Assembly: GCF_036898095.1 (NCBI RefSeq)
Contig: NC_090751.1
Span: 73,582,318-73,646,317 of the forward strand
From: Palaemon carinicauda
Lineage: Eukaryota > Arthropoda > Malacostraca > Decapoda > Palaemonidae
Direction: 5' to 3'
Length of the DNA: 64,000 bases
In this document: piece by piece, positions 22,051-33,461 of the stretch
Position numbering within the stretch: the first letter of the stretch is position 1
Layout of the letters: each line of letters starts with the position of its first letter
Made by a program: the position numbers and the translations under genes
Notes under the pieces: generated by a model
Database searches by the model: none
Seen by the model: only the letters and a program-made list of their open reading frames with translations
What the model was told of the DNA's origin: nothing

Positions 22051-22464
22051 TTGCCTGCCCTTAATTTGAAAATAATTCCCATAAACCCCCGAACTATCGG
22101 CTCACTCTTCCAAGTCAAGGATAAGATCAGCCCCCTGTTTGTCTCCGGTGTCGTTTATAAGTATAATTGTCCCAGATGTGATCTTGGCACCTCCATCGGT
22201 TGCACCAGGGGGCTGCTAAAAGTCCGAATTTCCTCTCATCAAGGAATTAGCTATAGAACGGGTTGTCGACTATCAAATCCAGAACAATCTAACATAAGAA
22301 ATCACAGTAAAAGTTGCAAAACACACATAGATACCAGTCATTTTAATATTGTAGGAAGAACCCGACATGTAGACGAACTAACCACCCTTGAATCAATAAT
22401 GATTAAGCTAACTGTACCTTCTCTTAACCACCAGTCGTCTTCCACCCAATTGTTTATTGCCTAA
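22051..22464 (+). pseudogene. Penelope-like GIY-YIG endonuclease domain (unit 2)
   Basis: 137 codons open, starting within the domain linker. Carries the Y-to-S change in the YIG motif noted for the element, which would hurt catalysis; the histidine/arginine helix (SHQGISYRTG) is kept. Confidence 0.75.
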
Positions 22465-22556
22465 TTACCTGTTGTTTTGTTTACACTCCCTTCCATAACA
22501 ATTTTTCGTGTCAGTTCTCCTTACGCTACCGCTGTGGGTAGGTGTCTTGTTCGTTC

Positions 22557-22631
<75 letters not shown>
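22557..22631. repeat. (ATT)n microsatellite
   Basis: Expanded version of the tract at 7411-7471. Confidence 0.9.
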
Positions 22632-22635
<4 letters not shown>

Positions 22636-22919
22636 TTTTCTATTATTATTATTATTTTTTTTAATTAATTTGTTTCTCTGTATTCGCCCCTAGCCCTTTC
22701 ACTGTTATTCTGTGTTTATGTTTTTACTCCATTTTTATTCTTAATTTATTGAAAAGGTTTTTAATTTTGGTATTGGTAAACGTTGTGTGTGTCTTTTTAC
22801 TTATACGCAATTGATTTGTAATCGTTTCAGCCTGGAAAATGTATCAAGTTGATACGAGACGTCGGCGCTAATAAATAGATGAAAGACAGAACACGTCTCC
22901 CTACTCCAATATTTGTATA

Positions 22920-23210
22920 TATAACTACCCTTGAGTCATTATATATCAAACGGCTTGTTCCTTCTTTAAACTCTAATATCTCTGCCTCTCCTCTTTTCTT
23001 AGCATAACTGAAGTCGTAGGTGGGTAACAATTTTTACTAATTCGTTCTTCACCTTTTCCTATGGATGGTCTGGTGAGCACTGGTTCTCTTTTGTTTTACT
23101 GTTTTAGTTTTTTACGATTTTCCGTTATAAAATCAATAATGTTTTAATACTCTTTTACTATATTGTTTTAAATTATTGTACAAATTTTAAGAATTTTATA
23201 TTTATATCTT
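22920..23210 (+). mobile_element. Second Penelope fragment (3' end only)
   Basis: Immediately after the first element's UTR, about 25 codons read TTLESLYIKRLVPSLN...PLFLA and stop at about 23006, the same C-terminus as the GIY-YIG frame (TLESIMIKLTVPSLNHQ...). A different 3' UTR follows. Head-to-tail partial copies are typical of Penelope-like elements. Confidence 0.7.
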
Positions 23211-23249
23211 TTACAGATTGATAATGAACATTGCAAATATTATATCTCC

Positions 23250-23535
<286 letters not shown>

Positions 23536-23724
23536 ATTTATTTATTTAATTATTTATTCATTTCTCGTGAAAGAGGAAGGAAAAATAGCATACTTCGAAC
23601 TATATGCTGTAATTTTCAACTAAAATTTTTATATATAAGATTACCATTATCAGTATTATTATTATTCGTAAAAAACAATCTCTATAAACAAAAGTTGTAT
23701 TGATTTTTTTAAAACAAAAAACTA

Positions 23725-24219
23725 ATGTTTTACCAATTCCCTTTACAAGTACATAACCCCAAAGTCGAAGAGGAAGAAATCTTAAATGAAACAGAAGAAG
23801 ATTACTTGACTCAAGATTTTACCCAAGAAGACTTTATTCAAGAAGATTTTAATTATAAGAGAGAATCGTATTTAGCTCCAGTTTTATTCGTAATTGATTT
23901 CGACCATACTTTGGTCGTTAATGATGGCAAATATCTACTGGAAAAATCTATAACTAAACACCTTCCCAGTACATATACGAGACCTTTCATGATTCCATTT
24001 CTTGATTACATAAAGTCAGTAAATGATAATGATGTCGTTATAATGTGGATTGCAGGTACCAAGTTTTATATTTATCAAAATTTATTACTTTTAAATTTAG
24101 CTATTTATTTTAATCATATTTTACATCAAAAACACTGTAAAGAATCGGATAAGAATTATGGAACGCTAAAGTCTTACCCATATTTAATAGAAAAATTTTC
24201 AATGTATAAAAACACGTGA
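23725..24219 (+). pseudogene. HAD/FCP1-like phosphatase (unit 2 copy)
   Basis: Longest copy, 164 codons from ATG to TGA. It has the acidic N-terminus, the DFDHT nucleophile motif at about residues 58-62 and the RPFM..FLDYI...IMWIAGT motif. The frame stays open through a KESDKNYGTLKSYPYLIEKF stretch before a TGA. Just past the stop the same frame reads SILIDKYARKK, where a third HAD motif would be expected, so the TGA probably truncates the enzyme. Lies upstream of the 59-codon ORF. Confidence 0.6.
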
Positions 24220-24238
24220 TCTATACTCATAGATAAAT

Positions 24239-24418
24239 ATGCCAGGAAAAAAAGGCCATAATTCTGGTTTTAATGAAATACTGTCTATGAAACCAAACTG
24301 TTTATCAACCATTAAAAAATTATTTCTCGAAGTTGAATATCCACTTCTTGGTGATACTACTTTAGTTAATCCAATTCCAGAAGGATCAGTAAAACATGAG
24401 TTGTATGTCTCCGAGTGA
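24239..24418 (+). CDS. 59-codon ORF after the HAD gene (unit 2)
   Basis: Same length and start as the unit 1 copy (9546-9725), with a Lys/Met exchange and otherwise near-identical. Possibly the displaced C-terminus of the phosphatase. Confidence 0.35.
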   Translation: MPGKKGHNSGFNEILSMKPNCLSTIKKLFLEVEYPLLGDTTLVNPIPEGSVKHELYVSE

Positions 24419-24440
24419 TTAAAATAACTATTTATGATAC

Positions 24441-24758
24441 TTAGAAATTTTTATGGCACATATTAGTTTCTTTAATGAATTTTCTAATCTTAGTATTATT
24501 TGAATTATTACAATCAATTTTCTCCATTTTTCCACATGGTAACGTATACTGGCCTTCTCCAATATAATTTGGAAATTCATTAAAAAATATGTTATAAGAT
24601 TCTTTACTATTTAAAGTTTTTATTCTTTCTGATAAAAGCTTTAAAGCCGAATAACTTGGGGAACAATTAATTAACATATTATATGGCTCTGTTGCTGTTA
24701 CACACAAAATACCATAAGATTTTTTAGTACAATATTTTAATGCAGTATCGTTGTTACT
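24441..24758 (-). CDS. Protein D (unit 2)
   Basis: Identical in the open part to the unit 1 copy at 9748-10065. No ATG near the start. Confidence 0.4.
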   Translation of the reverse strand, partial: SNNDTALKYCTKKSYGILCVTATEPYNMLINCSPSYSALKLLSERIKTLNSKESYNIFFNEFPNYIGEGQYTLPCGKMEKIDCNNSNNTKIRKFIKETNMCHKNF

Positions 24759-24993
24759 CTAACAGAAAATAGAAGATTCCACATTTGCTAGTGTCATAAT
24801 ACTCTGATTTACCTTGCTTTTTGTATGTGCGCATGAAATTTTTTAAAACTAATTTGCAATTTTTAATAATTCGTCTAGAGCTGATTAAGAGAACGATCTA
24901 ATGATTGAATCGTTCATCGTCATTTTTATATTTCCTTATCATTTTGGAAGGTGGATATCATAGGAGAAAAGATGAAAAAATGATAATATATAT

Positions 24994-25188
24994 CTATATA
25001 TGTATAATATTTGAATTAATGTTTTTCACATTTTCAAATTTTTTGCACATATTAACACCGATATTCTTTACTTCTACTAATTCATGGGTAAGATATTTTT
25101 CATATTTAGTTTGTAGCAGCATTTGTTTTTTCGTTAAGATAAAAAATAAAAAATGTGATTTCGAAAATTTAATAAATAGAGACAATCT
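24994..25188 (-). CDS. Possible small ORF (unit 2), strand uncertain
   Basis: Counterpart of 10301-10495 with three amino-acid changes. The opposite strand is equally open. Confidence 0.2.
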   Translation of the reverse strand, partial: RLSLFIKFSKSHFLFFILTKKQMLLQTKYEKYLTHELVEVKNIGVNMCKKFENVKNINSNIIHI

Positions 25189-25221
25189 AACAAAGCTCTA
25201 CTTTGCAAATGTATAATTTTT

Positions 25222-25659
25222 TCAACACCACACACATGTTTTTAAGATTGAAAGTATTTTAATGGTATGAGTTATGTATATTAGTAATACCTTATATATA
25301 TAATCAAGTAAAGGTCTTAGAAGTGATTCCCAATCATTAATATTTGAATTATTATTCATAATTTCATTTATTGACAATAATAAGCGAATATAGGTAGATT
25401 GCATTATTTCCTTTGCAAATGAAATTATATTATATATTTCATTTTGTAGTTTCTTCAATGATACATTATTTGCATTGTAAATGGTAATTCTGTTGTTATA
25501 TATTGATACCAATTCACTTATCAATGGATGAATAATTTCTTCATTTCTACTTTTGATATCAAACATATCCCATGAGAGACTGTTATTTTCTGTCGTCGCA
25601 TTGCATGATTTACTTTTGTTAGGAGTTGATAAAGCGATGAGTGAAGGATCTTGCCACAA
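25222..25659 (-). CDS. Protein E (unit 2)
   Basis: 145 codons, two amino-acid differences from unit 1 (SEFISI versus SELVSI). Hydrophobic C-terminal stretch as in unit 1. Confidence 0.4.
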   Translation of the reverse strand: MWQDPSLIALSTPNKSKSCNATTENNSLSWDMFDIKSRNEEIIHPLISELVSIYNNRITIYNANNVSLKKLQNEIYNIISFAKEIMQSTYIRLLLSINEIMNNNSNINDWESLLRPLLDYIYKVLLIYITHTIKILSILKTCVWC

Positions 25660-25734
25660 AGTTGTATTCTCCCTTGTTTTATTTTCTATTAAGTAATGGT
25701 TATTTAATTATTTGTATTTATCATATATTTATAA

Positions 25735-25938
25735 ATGAGAAGTCATTCAAAATACTTTGATATAAAGGATTATACACGTTTACAAATATGTTCATTTATG
25801 GTGAATAAGGATTTTGATATTTATACAAATTTCTTAAAACTTTTAGAAAAGAATAATTTTATTAATCTGAGGTTTTGTAAAAAATATATCCTTAAATCAT
25901 ACCCCTATCAAACAGACATCAAGACTCCCTGTAAATAA
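25735..25938 (+). CDS. Protein F (unit 2)
   Basis: 67 codons from ATG, one residue different from unit 1 (Asn for Ser). Confidence 0.4.
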   Translation: MRSHSKYFDIKDYTRLQICSFMVNKDFDIYTNFLKLLEKNNFINLRFCKKYILKSYPYQTDIKTPCK

Positions 25939-26041
25939 ATACAAATGTGAAAGAAAAAATCAAACATATGATACTTGTATTTATATAACCAACCATATAA
26001 TCTATTTTTTACAACCAAACCAAAAATCTTTATTAAGTGTC

Positions 26042-26398
26042 ATGAATAATTCACTGACAAATGTTAGAGAAAAATTAAGTCAGATTCTTACATTCCCCAA
26101 ATTGAATTTGTGGTCTTATGATAATTGTTCTATAGAATTCATTAATGATCCTTGTATAAATACACGCAAGTTTCCTGCTTTGGGAACATTTTTAAATCAA
26201 GATTCTGAACAAGCAATTGGAGGCGTGAGAGAACGTAAAATTAAATATTTAGATATATACGTTAATTTCATCACTTCTGTTGGTGAAGTTTTTCATCTTA
26301 AATACATAATACATCATAATAGATTTTTAATATGCAAGAAAGGTATTAAAGTTATGTGGCAATTTATTCGTTTATTTTCTCACTCCACATCAGGATAA
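26042..26398 (+). CDS. Protein G (unit 2, full-length)
   Basis: ATG to TAA, 118 codons, without the 12-base insertion of unit 1. After the KYLDIYVNF segment it continues through a basic stretch (HHNRFLICKKGIKVMW). The best copy for homology searching. Unrecognised. Confidence 0.5.
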   Translation: MNNSLTNVREKLSQILTFPKLNLWSYDNCSIEFINDPCINTRKFPALGTFLNQDSEQAIGGVRERKIKYLDIYVNFITSVGEVFHLKYIIHHNRFLICKKGIKVMWQFIRLFSHSTSG

Positions 26399-26457
26399 AA
26401 ATAAAATAAAGAGTGCAGCGTATTCTCATCCCATAACTTTCCGTCCTCCTCAAAAAA

Positions 26458-26775
26458 ATGATGACAACATTTAAAAATTTTACATCAATGTACGATAATG
26501 TGATTCTCGTTTTTTTTCATAGCTCTTTTGTAACGTTTTTATGGCTCTATACATTAGGAGAGTATGATTGTAATTACATAATAAAAAGATTTTTTTTTTA
26601 TATTTCAAATACATATTGTAAATTCAATCATGGATTTTGTAAAGTATTTGAAGATGATAGAAATGTGTTAGAATTGGTTCATAAGCATGGATGCGTACAT
26701 TTATTGGAAATGTTACCTAAACTTATTTCTGAGAGTATTAATGAAAGTCAAATGTGGGCGGAAATGATATACTAA
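26458..26775 (+). CDS. Protein H (unit 2, full-length)
   Basis: ATG to TAA, 105 codons. Hydrophobic stretch at residues 14-31 (VILVFFHSSFVTFLWLY), Cys residues and a helical C-terminus (LELVHKHGCVHLLEMLPKLI). Starts about 60 bp after G on the same strand, so the two could be co-transcribed. Unrecognised. Confidence 0.45.
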   Translation: MMTTFKNFTSMYDNVILVFFHSSFVTFLWLYTLGEYDCNYIIKRFFFYISNTYCKFNHGFCKVFEDDRNVLELVHKHGCVHLLEMLPKLISESINESQMWAEMIY

Positions 26776-27014
26776 AAGGAACAATATTAAACCTATTTGT
26801 CATATTTAAGAGTTTTATATGGGAATTATAAAATGGAGTTTCTCAAAAAGCTTGAGAGCAATGAATTTAATATTTTTATAAAAAATTACCTATTACCCGA
26901 TGCAATGAATAACATCAAAAACCTACTTCAAAAATATAACAAAAAACTGTTATATTTATAGACAAAATGTTAAATTTAACAAGCATTATGGGTTTACATG
27001 TTTCTAATACTTTA

Positions 27015-27063
<49 letters not shown>

Positions 27064-27282
27064 AACGATGAAGTGCAAAACGATATTTACAAAGGAATTG
27101 GAGATTTAGAATTTTACAATCAAATACAATTTTTTTTTTTTTTAATACAACAAACTTTCATGTTTAATTAGGCGTCATAAAAAAATATAGGTATAGAAAC
27201 GATAAAAATTTACCTACACATCTTGTTATCTAAGTTAAAGGAAAATATAAATTCACTAAATGTTGGGTAAAGGTTAGGATTA

Positions 27283-27346
<64 letters not shown>

Positions 27347-27386
27347 TATTAATTACGCACTTTTAACGTTAAAGTCATATTTTAAA
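26776..27386. repeat. Gene-free AT-rich stretch with poly-A and (AAT)n
   Basis: Counterpart of 12097-12688. The poly-A tract (about 27017-27062) is longer than in unit 1 and the (AAT)n tract (27283-27345) shorter. Confidence 0.8.
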
Positions 27387-27533
27387 ATGAACGGTAAGAA
27401 CGAAAAAATGGAAACCTTATTGTTTGTTACCCAACGTGTTACCAACAACATTTTTCCTATTAAATATTGCTATAGACGAAACTATATTAAAAAATATGAT
27501 CGAATTTATGCTCTACGAAGAATAATTGCATAA
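27387..27533 (+). CDS. 48-residue basic micro-ORF (unit 2)
   Basis: Same start, stop and length as 12689-12835, with Lys-to-Asn and Asn-to-Asp exchanges. Confidence 0.4.
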   Translation: MNGKNEKMETLLFVTQRVTNNIFPIKYCYRRNYIKKYDRIYALRRIIA

Positions 27534-27552
27534 CTCAAAAAGTATTTTCATT

Positions 27553-27810
27553 ATGTCATTAATTATAATAATTTTGCTTTTTTATATGAATAATAAGAAT
27601 TATACCGTGATGTTTAACGCGGAAGATTTTGCATAGTTTTAAAAAAAATCTATAAGTCTACCTTGCTATGAATATGATGGTTTCATTTTTATATATAAAG
27701 ATGAAATAATAGAAATTAAAGATGAATTTTTTTTAACTGCAAATTTAAGATGTGATGCGAATAATAAGATTCTTCTAGATAATACTAGTAATATTTATTT
27801 GGTAACGTAA
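27553..27810 (+). pseudogene. Small membrane protein pseudogene (unit 2)
   Basis: 86-codon frame including two in-frame stops (TAG, then TAA two codons later) at the same positions as unit 1. Here the T-run is in frame, so the 3' part (KDEFFLTANLRCDANNK...) reads to the natural TAA. Confidence 0.5.
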
Positions 27811-27845
27811 AAAGAAATCCATTACTACTACTATAAAAAAGTAAA

Positions 27846-28046
27846 ATGTCAAAATTCAAAATAGATAATGTGCTAAGAACTATAACTGATTCAGCCGATA
27901 ATGTAATTATAACTAGAGGACAAACAACGAGAAAATTATTGGAAGAAAATAAACTAAATAGAATAATAAGAAATAAATCAAATAATAATAATGAAAATAT
28001 ATACGAAATAAAAAAAACAAGGAAAATCATCATTGCCATAATATAG
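27846..28046 (+). CDS. Lys/Asn-rich hypothetical protein I (unit 2)
   Basis: 66 codons from ATG, two residues different from unit 1. Confidence 0.35.
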   Translation: MSKFKIDNVLRTITDSADNVIITRGQTTRKLLEENKLNRIIRNKSNNNNENIYEIKKTRKIIIAII

Positions 28047-28190
28047 ATAAAATACGATTTTCTAAAAATGGAAATAAAATTCCTTACAAAGATTATAGGT
28101 CCATAACAAAAAAAAAAAGGACGATTATGCTAAACAGATGGGGTTTCTCAATGAAAGGGATTTTATAAAAAGGTAGATGATTACTTGATT

Positions 28191-28811
28191 ATGTTAAAAA
28201 AGGATCAAAGTAGCTTAATAAACCCTAAGTTACTGAATACTTTAAAATTTCTCCAAAGTCAAGATAGAAAACACCCTAAATATATCATAGCAACTTTATT
28301 CGTACCTGGGTCTTTAATAGTTACGTTAAAACGCATATCAGAAATTCATAAGGAAAATTCTGGTTGTTTCCGTTATTATAAGCAAAATGGTAGCAGTCAA
28401 ATTATAAAACATATAGTTTTGGGAAATTTTTGTATTGATGGTGATCAAGGAGATATACCAGAATCTGAACATCCTTTATCCTTTAACCTTTATAAGGGTT
28501 TTGATTTGTCAGGAATTAATAAAATGAAAGCAGATGAAATTTTAAATTCAGGATTTAATGGATTATGCAATATATTTAATTTTAATGCTATGGCACCATC
28601 AACTTTGTCTGCATATCATGAAATTGAATTGTCAGAAGAAGAAGAAAAAGAATATATGCTTGTGTGCGAACAAGTTTCAATATTAAGGGAATTATGGACA
28701 GACGTAGATTCTATACGACAAATTACTAAAGGAGTCATAAACTCGCAATTTGGGCATGTTTTATATGATTATTTTCACCAAGTAAAATATAATTTTTTTT
28801 TATATTATTGA
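28191..28811 (+). CDS. Viral-block hypothetical protein J (unit 2, full-length)
   Basis: ATG to TGA, 206 codons, the longest clean viral-block ORF in unit 2. N-terminal Lys-rich helix, then YIIATLFVPGSLIVTLKRI (hydrophobic beta-like), GCFRYYKQNGSSQIIKHIVLGNFCIDGDQGDIPESEHPLSF, an acidic SEEEEKEY, and a helical C-terminus. The order suggests a folded soluble protein. No family recognised. The unit 1 copy has a nonsense codon and a small deletion. Confidence 0.5.
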   Translation: MLKKDQSSLINPKLLNTLKFLQSQDRKHPKYIIATLFVPGSLIVTLKRISEIHKENSGCFRYYKQNGSSQIIKHIVLGNFCIDGDQGDIPESEHPLSFNLYKGFDLSGINKMKADEILNSGFNGLCNIFNFNAMAPSTLSAYHEIELSEEEEKEYMLVCEQVSILRELWTDVDSIRQITKGVINSQFGHVLYDYFHQVKYNFFLYY

Positions 28812-28834
28812 CAGAATTTTTAGTGATTAAAAGC

Positions 28835-29430
28835 ATAATAAATAAATTTATATATCTCTTAAGTTTGCTTTTTATTTACTACCTTCTTCTTACTTACTTT
28901 CACTCCCAGGTAGGCTTTAAGCCTATCAGTGGAATTATTATTATTATTACCATTTTGTTTTATTCTAAAAAATCCACGGTTTCATTATGGAAGCCAAAAT
29001 GGGAAATAAAAAAATTTCATTCATTTGTCACCTATATAAATCCTATGAAACTCAGCACGAAATATACGAAATCAGTTGAATATAGATTCCATATTCTTCC
29101 ATGGGAAAGAGAATTTTTTTTATTCAAAATGATATATACAATAGTACCTTATATGAACTATATTGTACTGAAGAAAATTAAGATTATTTACAAATTCTAT
29201 TCGCTTTAAAATTACATTTAACTTCCCATATTAACAAATATCTTTTTGGTATTTGGCAGTATGATAAAAAACTTTGTATCCTAAATGTGTTCTTTATTCA
29301 TAAAGCTGAGATTTGTGCAGCATTAATCCACAACGTATTCAAAGTACCTCATGATCACCTCGTTCTATTTACATTTTATAGAATGTCTGTTAAAATAATA
29401 CCGACAAAAAGCTGCTTATCTACTTAATGA
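28835..29430 (+). pseudogene. Decayed ORF region K (unit 2)
   Basis: The upstream open piece runs directly from the deletion join and carries the VGFKPISGIIIIITILF segment. A second frame around 29165-29427 carries HINKYLFGIWQYDKKLCILNVFFIHKAE. Frame breaks differ from unit 1. Confidence 0.35.
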
Positions 29431-29619
29431 TAATAATCAGTTATGGAACGATTTAGCTGATCTTTTAAAGTTAAATATAAATTCTTTGACATATAAACGA
29501 AATGAAAAGTTTACAAAAAATCTCGCAAAATACATTGTTTTGCGTAGAGATGGATGTTTAAGTCTTGATTGGGTCACAAATGTATAAAAATTTGCTGAAA
29601 AATAATAACGTTTTTCACA

Positions 29620-29959
29620 TTGTTATTATTTGCAGTTTACATAATTTTTGCATTTTATATAACAAAGTTGCTGTTGTTTAATCTATACAATAATAATATG
29701 CCATCATTGGATTTTTATTGGGCCCTCCCAAAAGATGAAAGTATTTTTTTATTATTCATTATACAATATGACAGTTTACAAAATAAAAGAGAACGTATTA
29801 GCTGAACATATGCTAATGATCACTTTTTCCCTTCAAAATTACTATTTCTTTGTAGATAACAGTAAAGGTTATATTGAAATAATTTACGATATAAATAGTT
29901 CTCAAGTGGATGAATATTATTTTAAATGTAAAAACATAAAACACTATGATATTGTATAA
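29620..29959 (+). pseudogene. Membrane-anchored protein L (unit 2, frameshifted)
   Basis: The hydrophobic N-terminus is intact, but a change in the T-rich stretch near 29745 splits the frame into 29620-29805 and 29735-29959. Confidence 0.4.
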
Positions 29960-30162
29960 TCATTTCTGATAGACAATCCCAAAAATGTTAAAACAATATG
30001 TCATAGGAAACTCGATTATCTTAAAAAAATATATATATTTTAAAACTTTTAATTCATTACATACCCCAGTCACTTTGAAAAAGATAAAATAAAAAATTAA
30101 TGAAATAAATAGGGAACAAAGTAATAGTGACAGTGAAAATAACAGTAAAAGTTCAAACAGAA

Positions 30163-31269
30163 CTTTAATATCTTCCCTTATGAACATGAATCTGAATTAT
30201 TAGGTACTCTTAGACGTTATACTATTTTATTTAGTGCAATGTCTTTAATTTATGCTCAACAATCAAGTAACGTTGATATTGAAAACATATTGAAACAAAT
30301 TTATCATCACTTTTGAATTAAGCATCCAAAATCGAAAAATTGAGCCAGGAATCAAATTATGATGACATAATAGACGAAAAAAAATTATATAGGTGACTTG
30401 GAGATTACTAATAAAAGTTCACAAAAAGATTTTTCGTTAAATGCTAGATTAGATATCTTAGAAACAAAATTAAACTATATATTTAATCCCTTAAACTATG
30501 ATAATATAATGAAAGCTACGCCAACAATTACTTTAGTATATGCGGACATTCATAAATGTCAAAAACGTAATTTGACTATTTTTAACAACTGGATAAAATA
30601 TTTTATGACTTTGTCAGCATTTCAAAAGGATTTAAATTTCAAACATATATTTGATTATCTTAACAATTATATATTTCACAATTTTTTTAACAATTATCAG
30701 TTTAATTTTTATCCATTACAAAAATAACAAAATAAACACTATTCAGAGATTATATTGGATATATTAAATATTTTATATAGTTACTCATAAATTTATTGAT
30801 ATCTACTTTCCAGAAGAGTTAAGTCATTTGGAAAATACTATTTCAATGAAAAACTATAATGAAGATTTGTTTCCAATACAATGGAACCAACCTCCTAAAT
30901 TTCCACAATAAAAAAATAAAAGTAATATTGTGGACAATTTAGAGATATATTCAATTCACGTTAATGATGATGACAAAAACAATCTTGTTAACTCTGATAA
31001 AGGGTTTATAGTTTTAGGAGCGCAGAGACCCTTATTTAATTCGACAATAAATACTAGTGTCCTAAACAAATTTAATGCCACCTTATATGGGATTGGACAA
31101 AATCTTATAAACATAACTTAAGTCATTTTCCACGGTATGCCCCATATAAAATGTGAATTGGAACAAAAGGACCATAGAACGCATGCAGACGATTTTTTAA
31201 ACGAATACATAAATTTTCTTACTTTTGTATTGTTTGGACATGTGTTATTACCAAGAGTAACAATATAGG
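30163..31269 (+). pseudogene. Broken reading frame M/N (unit 2)
   Basis: Shares the TAA at the end of the 109-codon piece and the TAA after PPKFPQ with unit 1, but lacks about 50 bp between the two halves and has an extra TAA (for AAA) at about 31119. Otherwise near-identical. Confidence 0.5.
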
Positions 31270-31315
31270 AAAACACATGAAAGATCAAAATGAACCATTT
31301 TATCAAGGAGAAACG

Positions 31316-31450
31316 TCAATTCAACTTTTTTCTATCCCTAATTTCCTGAGCATAAAAATCTTTTTTAGTAAACTCAAGATATTTTAGGTAAACAATACAA
31401 GCTATTATTATAAACAGTGCTATAATGCTAAAGAGTGTTATGTATTGCAT
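31316..31450 (-). CDS. 44-residue membrane microprotein (unit 2)
   Basis: ATG to TGA, same 44 codons as 17604-17738 with one transmembrane segment. Confidence 0.45.
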   Translation of the reverse strand: MQYITLFSIIALFIIIACIVYLKYLEFTKKDFYAQEIRDRKKLN

Positions 31451-32255
31451 TTTTTATATTTTGAATATATACTTCGTACATATAATGAATATTGAAACTG
31501 GGTGGGTGTTTATTATTATTATTCTTCTCTTGTAGTGTACTGAAAAGATGTCTATATAGGATATCCATGATATATATCGGCATTCTTGCATGTAAGAGAT
31601 AAAATAGTTATAAGTTATAATAATGATAATTCAAACTTGATGAAAGGGTGAAAACAGGATCTAGGGGCAATTGCGTGGCTGATTAAAAAAAAAAAAAAAA
31701 TAATGTGTTCAGAACAATATAAAATAGTTATTAGTCTAAGAGATGAAGAAGAAGAAGATGGAGCAGATGATTTTGTTTTATAGCAATAGAGTATATAAAG
31801 TATTGGCTAAATGTCTTATTGCTTATTCACATTCCAGTTTGGCGAAGTACCATTTATTGTGAATTGGCACTTTTATGCTTATTCACAATCCAATTTTCTT
31901 CTATATAGAGACATTAAATTATTCGGAACTGATTTTTATAAGCTATTCCAGCAGGTATATCAATTAAAATAATATGCATGACCTATTATATCCTAGCCGC
32001 TATTAATCTTAGTATTATTTATTATCATATTATAAACTTTTTATTTTTGGGGGAAGATTTGTAAAAAAGAAAAAAAAAAATTTTCCTCCCGCATAACATA
32101 ATTCTTGTCATGCATATAAAAAAATATAACCATTCCACGTTTTGATACAAATTTCTGCTTCTTACGTAGAATTATAATTTCTAAAAAATTATTTAGTTTT
32201 TTATAAAATGATACAACCATAAAAATAATATATTATCGCTGTATGCGCTTACAGT
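31451..32255. other. Gene-free AT-rich interval
   Basis: Counterpart of 17740-18540, with small length differences in poly-A tracts. No supported feature. Confidence 0.6.
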
Positions 32256-32516
32256 TTTAGCCTAGCTTTACATGAAATTCTTGGTCATGCTTTATATAAT
32301 AAACCTAAACATAGGGATAGATTATTAGGAGCTTATGCAGCAAATAAAGTTTCATCTTCTCTTCGTCTCTTTTATGAATTTAAAAGTATCAAAAATGTCA
32401 TTTTGACAACAGAAAGACGGTTAATAAATATGGTAGTCGTATCTTTTGACGCAGAATTAACTGAACCTATTAATATAACATTTACCATTTTCAAAGAAAA
32501 GATTTTTCTAAAATGA
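32256..32516 (+). pseudogene. Viral-block hypothetical protein P (unit 3)
   Basis: The most open copy: about 86 codons without ATG at the start, reading LALHEILGHALYNKPKHRDR and onward to a TGA at 32514-32516. The 5' end is not defined. The HEILGH sequence is one residue too long for a HExxH protease motif. Confidence 0.4.
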
Positions 32517-32761
32517 ATTTTATATCTAGAGAAATTGAGATTTTATTTCGTGATTATAGACTTTGTATAGATTTAACCAGAGATACATATACTATTGAAT
32601 GCAAAAAAAAAAAAAAGTTTTGCCCTAAAGAAATGTTTGTTGAACAAACATTAACGAGAAGAGTATTATTTAGTAGTATAGAGGGTCCAATAATATCAGA
32701 GCCTTTATTTCTACTAAATAGACATGATGAGGCTATAGGCATTGCTTCTTTTTATCGATAG
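32513..32761 (+). CDS. Viral-block ORF A' (unit 3)
   Basis: Opens with an ATG overlapping the stop of P (ATGA). 82 codons; lacks about 90 bp that unit 2 has at the 5' end. Overlaps the start of A by about 20 bases in another frame. Confidence 0.4.
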   Translation: MNFISREIEILFRDYRLCIDLTRDTYTIECKKKKKFCPKEMFVEQTLTRRVLFSSIEGPIISEPLFLLNRHDEAIGIASFYR

Positions 32762-33461
32762 CTCAAATATAGCTGTCAAATCGATTTACTTAGAAAGAAA
32801 CGCTACTAAACTTCATCAACAAATATGCCCAGATGATTATACAAAAGCTTACCTTTTTATATCAGAATGTGAAATAACGAGTCCCGAATTTAATAACAAG
32901 GAAAGCACCAACAATTATTTTCAACTGGGCTGGCGTTTAAACGGTACTTTGCCTTTCATTGCTACACAATCACATATTATTTCACCTAAATCTAGTAAAC
33001 CTAAGCATATCGCAAATCAAAATGTGTGTATAGAAAAAAGAAAATATTCTCGCCAAGCTTCATTCTACTTGAAATTTGACGGGATACAAGCGACACTTTT
33101 ATTTTACAATAATCATTTTATTTTAAGTAATTCAAGTTTTTCTCATTCTTATATTCATATAATTCCTGAAAAAGTTGTATATACTTTAAAAGATTATAAA
33201 TTTTTAGGAGAATATAATTCATATTCTGTGACAACTTCTAAAAGTGGATTACCAAAACCTAGTCCTCTTGTGATTATAGATATTCAAACATCTACTTTTA
33301 CTGCTTTCAAACGTATGAAAATTATTCAAAATCTTAGAATAGCACTTGCACCTTATCTATATGAATACTTTATATTTTTCAAAGGTGAAATACCATATAA
33401 TGATAAATATGAAATAAAAACTACTTTATCTTTTATCAAACTCCGTCCCATTAATCCATAA
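32742..33461 (+). CDS. Protein A (unit 3)
   Basis: 239 codons, full length, differing from unit 1 by two substitutions. No ATG at the start (TTG). Confidence 0.45.
   Translation: MLLFIDSSNIAVKSIYLERNATKLHQQICPDDYTKAYLFISECEITSPEFNNKESTNNYFQLGWRLNGTLPFIATQSHIISPKSSKPKHIANQNVCIEKRKYSRQASFYLKFDGIQATLLFYNNHFILSNSSFSHSYIHIIPEKVVYTLKDYKFLGEYNSYSVTTSKSGLPKPSPLVIIDIQTSTFTAFKRMKIIQNLRIALAPYLYEYFIFFKGEIPYNDKYEIKTTLSFIKLRPINP

Larger units (their letters stand above)
21936..22919 (+). mobile_element. Penelope-like element, 5'-truncated (unit 2)
   Basis: Duplicate of 6776-7732. The GIY-YIG-containing frame is 22051-22464 with the same motifs (CPRCDLGTSIGC here, so the conserved Tyr of Y-I-G is Ser). 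A 3' UTR with a longer (ATT)n run (22557-22631) follows. Confidence 0.8.

Noticed and set aside
22557..22693. Leu/Ile homopolymer ORFs near 22477-22693
   Set aside because: Translation of the (ATT)n microsatellite.
32256..32300. HEILGH as a zinc metalloprotease motif
   Set aside because: Spacing is HExxxH, one residue too long for HExxH, and no third ligand is visible.
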